A stretch of DNA of 46,946 nt, taken from Tidjanibacter sp. GTDB taxonomy: Bacteria > Bacteroidota > Bacteroidia > Bacteroidales > Rikenellaceae. A program made the position numbers and the translations under genes. Each line of letters begins with the position of its first letter. Position 1 is the stretch's first letter. Where the stretch lies: contig JAGBGK010000027.1 in assembly GCA_017936005.1 (NCBI GenBank), forward strand, positions 1-46,946, in the 5' to 3' direction. Positions 42,744 to 46,946 of this stretch are shown here, piece after piece. The notes under the pieces were generated by a model. The model was not told the DNA's origin. It searched no databases and saw only the letters and a program-made list of their open reading frames with translations.

Positions 42744-44332
42744 TGCCACAAACACTGCGGAGATGGCGTAATTGGTAGCCGCGCCAGACTTAGGATCTGG
42801 TGGCGAGAGCCGTGTGGGTTCGAGTCCCACTCCCCGCACAAAGTTACTTTCGAGGGAGAATTTTCGGATTCTCCCTCTTTTTTATTTTTATAACTGATTG
42901 ATATGTTGTGAATTATATTGAGAGCATAGTTCTCGTCTATGGTTCGATAATTGCCGATTTCTTTATCCCATAAAATACCGCTTGGAAAGAGTAAATTTTG
43001 GATTTTTTGACTTAATTCTAACTCCGAACCACTCCACAAACATCCTAATTTACAGCAAGTTGCCACTACTTCATCTGCTGTTGCGGTAAGGTTCGATAAT
43101 TTCTTTTTGACCTTTGCGATTTCCACCTCAATTTTAGCGAGTTTTTCTTGGATAACCTCAATAGTGGTGGTGTAAACATCTTCATCAATATCACCCATAC
43201 CACGACTGACCTTACATTTTTTCAACTTATTCTCCAACTCGCTCTTCTGTTTCTTCAATATCGACATTTCATCTGACTGCTCCTTGTTGTTAGATAAAAT
43301 TATCTGCTCCACAATCTCTCGGAACAAATCCATCAGTATCGGTGGGATTGTGTAGGAGTTCAACAACTCCTCATAGAGCTTGTGAACCTTCTTTGCCGAT
43401 ATGTTGTTCTTGCATCCTGCCTTGTTGCACTTGTAGTAGTCGATGTTCTTCTTTTTGGCGGTGTAGGCAGTGAATGGCAGACCGTCATAGGCACAACGGA
43501 TGTGGCGTTTGAGTGGGAATTGGGGCGTTTCTACCTTGACCTTGTAAATGCCCGTTCTGCCACTCAATATATCTTGCACTTGCAAGAATTCCACCCACGA
43601 AATGATTGCTGGATGTTTGCCGTCGATAATCTCACCGTTGGTAAACGAACTCTTGATTTTACCAGCATAGAATGGGTTGGTGAGTATCTTATGAAGTTTC
43701 TGTTTGCAGATATGTAATCCCATTGAGGAAAGTCTGTCAAGGATGCGAAAGTTGTCCACTCCTTGCAACTTCCACTTAAACGCCTTGCGGATTAGTTTGC
43801 CCGTTTCGTTAATTGTGTACTCGGTGTTGATGCTCTTCCCCACTTTGTTATATCCAATGGGGCGTTTGCCTATCCAAACACCAGACTCCATACAATGCTT
43901 ACGACCAGACACAAATTTATTGGTGCGATTGGTATTATCCCATTGCGCCAATGAGAGTTTGAACTGCATCATCATCACACCTTCGGGGGTGCTTGTATCA
44001 GACCCAGTAGATGCCTCAACAATGGTAACTCCTTGCGCTTTGAGGTCGTTGATGATGTTTATCGCCTGACCAGCATTGCGAGAAAATCGGTCTGCTTGGT
44101 TTACAATGATATACTTTACGGCCTTATCTTTCTTGATTGCAGCAATCATCTCCTTAATGAGTTTACCAGGGGTCTTTGCACTCTCGTGCTTACCTCCAAA
44201 GTAACCCTTAATTGTGTAACCATTATCCTTTGCAAATTTCTCACAGCGACACTTCTGGTCATCAAGACTGCCGCCATTATCCTCCTGGTGTTTGGTACTT
44301 ACACGAGTCCATATAAAACAATTTTTAATCAT
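42722..44332 (-). CDS. Large serine recombinase, reading antisense through tRNA-Leu
   Basis: The 536-aa protein starts MIKNCFIWTRVSTKHQEDN with catalytic Ser12 and a resolvase domain (about 5-150; YIIVNQADRFSRNAGQAINI). A recombinase domain follows (about 165-265; RKAFKWKLQGVDNFRILDRL), then a Cys zinc ribbon (RCAYDG then YYKCNKAGCKN) and a coiled coil (about 350-430). Residues about 499-526 (EWDSNPHGSRHQILSLARLP) are the antisense of tRNA-Leu(UAG), and the last ten residues are the antisense of its promoter. The element's own C-terminus probably ended before this, so the tail is set by the insertion site. An ATG four codons upstream (44344) is an alternative start. It should integrate and excise the element that extends beyond the right edge. 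Confidence 0.9.
   Translation of the reverse strand: MIKNCFIWTRVSTKHQEDNGGSLDDQKCRCEKFAKDNGYTIKGYFGGKHESAKTPGKLIKEMIAAIKKDKAVKYIIVNQADRFSRNAGQAINIINDLKAQGVTIVEASTGSDTSTPEGVMMMQFKLSLAQWDNTNRTNKFVSGRKHCMESGVWIGKRPIGYNKVGKSINTEYTINETGKLIRKAFKWKLQGVDNFRILDRLSSMGLHICKQKLHKILTNPFYAGKIKSSFTNGEIIDGKHPAIISWVEFLQVQDILSGRTGIYKVKVETPQFPLKRHIRCAYDGLPFTAYTAKKKNIDYYKCNKAGCKNNISAKKVHKLYEELLNSYTIPPILMDLFREIVEQIILSNNKEQSDEMSILKKQKSELENKLKKCKVSRGMGDIDEDVYTTTIEVIQEKLAKIEVEIAKVKKKLSNLTATADEVVATCCKLGCLWSGSELELSQKIQNLLFPSGILWDKEIGNYRTIDENYALNIIHNISISYKNKKEGESENSPSKVTLCGEWDSNPHGSRHQILSLARLPITPSPQCLWHKGKIFF
42757..42838 (+). tRNA. tRNA-Leu (anticodon UAG)
   Basis: Class II tRNA: the acceptor GCGGAGA pairs with TCCCCGC (one mismatch). 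Anticodon stem CCAGA/TCTGG encloses loop CTTAGGA, giving anticodon TAG. A long variable arm and T loop GGTTCGAGTCCC follow; the discriminator is A42838 and CCA is not encoded. It lies wholly inside the antisense reading frame of the serine recombinase. Confidence 0.95.
42853..42884 (+). terminator. Terminator of tRNA-Leu(UAG), inside recombinase coding sequence
   Basis: GAGGGAGAAT (42853-42862) pairs perfectly with ATTCTCCCTC (42869-42878), followed by six T residues. On the other strand it encodes the recombinase residues around KEGESENSPS. Confidence 0.9.
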
Positions 44333-44477
44333 ATAGGTAATCATTTATCTCTTTATTATTAAGGTATTCAATACCAATGAGTGCTAATGCCTCAAAATAG
44401 TTTAATAGAATTATTCCATCTTCTTTGTTGATGTTATATTTTTCAAAACAGTTATTAAAATCGTTGTAATTCAACAT
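44325..44477 (-). CDS. Small ORF (50 aa) overlapping the recombinase start
   Basis: ATG at 44477, stop TAA at 44327-44325, giving a 50-aa acidic, Asn/Tyr/Leu-rich peptide (MLNYNDFNNCFEKYNINKED, ending EINDYLYD). Its stop overlaps the recombinase ATG within ATGATTAA, an arrangement that favours translational coupling. I do not recognise the family. It may be a recombination directionality factor or partner of the recombinase, a guess from position only. Confidence 0.5.
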   Translation of the reverse strand: MLNYNDFNNCFEKYNINKEDGIILLNYFEALALIGIEYLNNKEINDYLYD

Positions 44478-45055
44478 TTTATAATTGTGTTACAATCCCC
44501 ATCAATGCCGATGGACATAGTGGGGTTATACAGTGCTTCGCCTCCTGCTGTCCGACGATGTGGGTTGAGCAGGTTTTCTGTTCGGCAAGGCACACTGAAA
44601 CCTTTGTGCGTCTGGCGCACTACCTGTTGGATATGTCTTTTTGAAAATTTGTTTTTTGGATGTCCTATGTAGGACTTATTTTTCCGACGGAGCGGTAAGG
44701 ACACAACGGATTACGAATAACTATTCAACCTCGATTTTGTCAAATATACAAACAAAAAACGAGAATTCCAAAAAATACTACATCCAACGCCATCGTAAAC
44801 ACATCGTAGTTGTTAGTCACAATGCTAATTTCTCTATATAATGTTAGTCTTTGACTAACATATCTTTATGTGTGTAATACCCTGAAAATTTTGTTATTTT
44901 TTGCGGAGGAGGGAGTGAGTAGGGGGTGGCATAAAGTGTTTTTTGAGAAGTGTTATCCCGATGTTTTTTTAGGGTGGGGTGCCCTTTCTCCTATACCCCC
45001 AAACTGTTGGTTGAAAGAATTTTTCCAAAAAATTTCGGATTTCAAAAAATCGCCT
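44478..45055. other. 578-bp intergenic region between recombinase and resolvase genes
   Basis: No convincing gene. The left part (about 44500-44705) is G/C-rich for this element and holds several short inverted repeats: CCTGCT/AGCAGG, GTGCG/CGCAC and GTCCTA/TAGGAC. They suggest a structured RNA or leader for the recombinase mRNA. The middle holds direct CATCGTA repeats (about 44792-44808) and the GTTAGTC palindrome cluster. The right part is T-rich without an ORF I trust. Confidence 0.5.
44812..44861. promoter_or_regulatory. GTTAGTC repeat cluster with perfect palindrome
   Basis: GTTAGTC occurs at 44812-44818 and again in ATGTTAGTC (44841-44849), which pairs perfectly with GACTAACAT (44853-44861) across TTT. 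It could be an operator or a recombinase binding site; there is no T-run to support a terminator. Confidence 0.5.
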
Positions 45056-45685
45056 CTACAATCCAAACTCCTTTTTGACACGCTGAACTGTACTTACACT
45101 GACCCCACAAATCGCCGCTGTATCACGGATTGACTTGCCCTGTTTCAACGAGCGGATGACCCTTGCATACTCCTCCTGCTTGCGCTCCTTACTCTTGACC
45201 GAACCAACCTTGCGACCAAGTTTGCCACCGTCGGCAATGTACTTGGCACGACCAGAGTTGAGGCGAAACGCAATGTTCTCACGCTCCATCTGCGCACATA
45301 CGCCAAGCACCGACACCATCACCGCTAAATATGGGTTTTCCTTGCCATCGGTGCCGAAAAGCGACAAACCCTCCTTCTGGAAATAGGCGTTGATACCATT
45401 GTCCTTCAATGTTCGGATGGTATCGAGCACCTCCCATACCGCACGACCGCAACGGGACAGTTCCGAGAAGAGCACCACACCTACTTTGTTGCCAACAGCA
45501 TAGGCGATGCACTCGGTTAAAACGGCACGCTCCTCGTTGCGCTTTGCTCCGCTGATATATTCTTCATATACCTCAACGACCTCCAAACCGTTACGATTAG
45601 CGTAGTCGGTCAGGTCGGCAACCTGACGAGAGGTCGATTGCCTCTCGCCAGTACTCGATACCCTTGCATAAATTACTGCCTTCAT
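45056..45685 (-). CDS. Small serine resolvase/invertase
   Basis: The 209-aa protein starts at 45685 (MKAVIYARVSSTGERQSTSRQ); the longer open frame overlaps the DUF2693 gene and is not family-like. Ser10 is the likely catalytic residue. FSELSRCGRAVWEVLDTIRTL is the resolvase core, and ERENIAFRLNSGRAKYIADGG leads into a C-terminal Hin-type helix-turn-helix (KQGKSIRDTAAICGVSVSTV). It would act on short crossover sites, as an element resolvase or DNA invertase. It follows the DUF2693 gene by 11 bp. Confidence 0.9.
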   Translation of the reverse strand: MKAVIYARVSSTGERQSTSRQVADLTDYANRNGLEVVEVYEEYISGAKRNEERAVLTECIAYAVGNKVGVVLFSELSRCGRAVWEVLDTIRTLKDNGINAYFQKEGLSLFGTDGKENPYLAVMVSVLGVCAQMERENIAFRLNSGRAKYIADGGKLGRKVGSVKSKERKQEEYARVIRSLKQGKSIRDTAAICGVSVSTVQRVKKEFGL

Positions 45686-45696
45686 ACCCACCTCAA

Positions 45697-46026
45697 CTAA
45701 AAGACCTGAACCAAATTTTCGTACCTCAATGAGCGGTAACCGCCGACCATCACATCGTAGTATTTGACCGTGTTCACTTGGTCGCCCGAAAGACCACGAC
45801 CGTTCTGGGTCGCACGCATCAGATTGCCCGAACAAGTGCCCCACGCCTCACGCAGAGTGCCATCCTTCTTCGTATAGAGGAAGTGCGCCACACCATTGTG
45901 GAGTTTCTCTTTGAGGAGGTCAATCATCTGTGCCTTTACCACGCCCATCGCTGCCGAACCAGTGCGGTTTGCGATTACATTTGCCCTGTGGGCAGTCATT
46001 CCGTTTACAATTACCATCTGTATCAT
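45697..46026 (-). CDS. DUF2693 (WYL_2, Sm-like SH3-fold) protein
   Basis: The 109-aa protein matches the DUF2693 pattern: FLYTKKDGTLREAWGTCSGN, VKYYDVMVGGYRSLRYENLVQV, a small SH3-like barrel common on Bacteroidales mobile elements. No function is known. It is the first gene of a minus-strand pair with the resolvase and has its own promoter. Confidence 0.8.
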   Translation of the reverse strand: MIQMVIVNGMTAHRANVIANRTGSAAMGVVKAQMIDLLKEKLHNGVAHFLYTKKDGTLREAWGTCSGNLMRATQNGRGLSGDQVNTVKYYDVMVGGYRSLRYENLVQVF

Positions 46027-46057
46027 ATCTGTAATGCTTTATTGTTTATTTCTGATG

Positions 46058-46089
46058 TAAAATTAGTAATATATTTTCAATTATGCAAA
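46058..46089 (-). promoter_or_regulatory. Promoter of the DUF2693-resolvase pair
   Basis: TTTG (46089 to 46086), 20 bases, then TAATTTTA (46065 to 46058) on the minus strand: the standard spacing, with one mismatch in the -7 box. Confidence 0.65.
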
Positions 46090-46114
46090 TTATTGTAATG
46101 GTAATTTACTAAAA

Positions 46115-46146
46115 TTTGGATTAAATTTTCAATTTTATTACCTTTG
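46115..46146 (+). promoter_or_regulatory. Promoter of the XRE regulator
   Basis: TTTG (46115-46118), 20 bases, then TACCTTTG (46139-46146): a full match to the Bacteroidetes consensus. It ends 19 bases before the ATG and faces away from the DUF2693 promoter. Confidence 0.85.
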
Positions 46147-46165
46147 GTGAAAATATATTACCACT

Positions 46166-46474
46166 ATGGAATTACGAGTAGTAGAAATTGCCCACTCCAA
46201 GGGAATGACGATGGCAGACATTGCCAAGCAAATCGGTATCAGCAGGGTAAATTTGAGCAATTCGCTCAACGGCAACCCCACATTGTCCCGTCTGGCCGAA
46301 GTGGCGAAAATCCTCGGTGTTGAGGTTGCGGAACTCTTCAAGACCAGCCCTGTCGAGAAGAGGGTGAGCGGTTATTTGGAGTACGAGGGTCGCATCGTGA
46401 AGGTTGATTCGCTCGATGCGGTCAAGCAATTTGTTGCCGATGTTGAGGCGGTATCGGAGAACTCTGCCGAATAA
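46166..46474 (+). CDS. XRE family helix-turn-helix regulator
   Basis: The 102-aa protein has a Cro/CI-type helix-turn-helix at residues 5-59 (KGMTMADIAKQIGISRVNLS, PTLSRLAEVAKILGVEVAEL) and a short C-terminal domain (GYLEYEGRIVKVDSLDAVKQ). It is divergent from the DUF2693-resolvase pair and probably controls the shared intergenic region, keeping the element's genes in check. Confidence 0.88.
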   Translation: MELRVVEIAHSKGMTMADIAKQIGISRVNLSNSLNGNPTLSRLAEVAKILGVEVAELFKTSPVEKRVSGYLEYEGRIVKVDSLDAVKQFVADVEAVSENSAE

Positions 46475-46824
46475 TTTTTTGAACACAAAACACCACTCCA
46501 ACGATATTATTTGTATCTTTGGACGAGCAAACAACTAAAACACGAAACACAAACAGATAAACAAAGTTATCTACATACTTAACTATTAGGACTTTTAGTT
46601 CTTATTCTCTACTCCGTAAACGACCAAATTAACAAGTAGGAGAGAATGAGTCACGAAGGTTCGCGGGCTGATTACAGATTATCGAACATTCTATGAGGGG
46701 TATTTGAAGTGTGTAGAGTTCTATAATTGGCTGAGGGAGAACAGATATTTCTACATTATATAAACTTATTGTAATATTTTTCTTAACTTTAACCGATAAA
46801 TCGGGATTTGACGAGGTAAGACAA
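46475..46824 (+). other. 350-bp region before the DUF4180 gene
   Basis: TATCTTTG at 46514-46521 is a perfect -7 box. After it come short inverted repeats (AACTA/TAGTT near 46581-46602; ATTCTCT/AGAGAAT near 46603-46648). A frame from about 46650 to 46761 reads VTKVRGLITDYRTFYEGYLK and KCVEFYNWLRENRYFYII but has no clear start, so it may be a gene remnant. I see no complete gene. Confidence 0.4.
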
Positions 46825-46946
46825 ATGACCATCCAAACAGTTGAACAAAACAACATATTATGCGCTGTTATAAACAGCGATGAAAAGGTATTTACAGATG
46901 CACAGTCTGCACTCGATGTGCTTATGACTGCAAAGTATAATGTAGG
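46825..46946 (+). CDS. DUF4180 domain protein (5' part)
   Basis: Starts MTIQTVEQNNILCAVINSDE and continues KVFTDAQSALDVLMTAKYNV to the window edge. The pattern (a strand, then an Asp-x-x-x-x-Leu-Asp helix) matches the N-terminus of DUF4180 proteins, small cytoplasmic proteins of unknown function. Only about 40 codons are visible. Confidence 0.6.
   Translation, partial: MTIQTVEQNNILCAVINSDEKVFTDAQSALDVLMTAKYNV

Noticed and set aside
44471-44704. Opposed open frames of 61 and 77 codons upstream of the recombinase
   Set aside because: Hairpin-rich sequence and lack of a coding pattern favour a leader or RNA; kept only as a structured-region finding.
46629-46856. A 75-codon minus-strand open frame near the right edge
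   Set aside because: It overlaps the start of the DUF4180 gene antisense and has no recognisable features.

Overview
The window is a piece of a Bacteroidales chromosome, possibly from the Rikenellaceae or a related gut family. Lineage markers are a type V (FimA/Mfa-like) fimbrial cluster with DUF3575, DUF5119 and DUF4906 proteins, a BtuG/BtuB vitamin B12 uptake pair, DUF4296 and DUF2693 proteins, an atpD-first F1Fo ATPase operon, and many TAnnTTTG (-7) promoter boxes. Species cannot be named from the sequence alone.

Layout. At each end a tRNA-Leu gene is invaded at its 3' end by a serine-recombinase element. On the left (1-220) the last 56 codons of a recombinase run into tRNA-Leu(CAA). On the right (42757-46946) a large serine recombinase reads antisense through tRNA-Leu(UAG), followed by a 50-aa ORF, a small resolvase, a DUF2693 protein, an XRE regulator and the start of a DUF4180 gene. 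About 42.5 kb of chromosome lies between.

471-13651, all minus strand: an eight-gene fimbrial operon in the order DUF3575, DUF5119, five fimbrillin-type lipoproteins (the last with an inserted ricin-like beta-trefoil) and a 1093-aa DUF4906 protein, with an AraC regulator directly upstream. Two sequence motifs with the same spacing lie upstream of both the operon and the araC gene, suggesting a shared regulon and autoregulation.

13912-21250: the ATP synthase operon atpD-C-I-B-E-F-H-A-G. 21290-36681: housekeeping genes on the minus strand (Xaa-Pro aminopeptidase, folE, DUF4296 lipoprotein, LolC/E-like permease, rbfA, outer-membrane barrel, Ig-like lipoprotein, folK, holB, dut, a flippase broken by an in-frame TAG, rlmN, an ICMT-like methyltransferase, a RIC/hemerythrin-LuxR fusion regulator and manA). 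36805-39084 (+): a NatA/NatB-type ABC exporter. 39216-42690 (-): cobalamin riboswitch, btuG-like, btuB.

The strongest candidates for something new are the fimbrial cluster with a lectin-like subunit and its repeated promoter motifs, and the two recombinase/tRNA-Leu junctions, where the recombinase reading frame encodes both the terminator hairpin and the antisense of the target tRNA.
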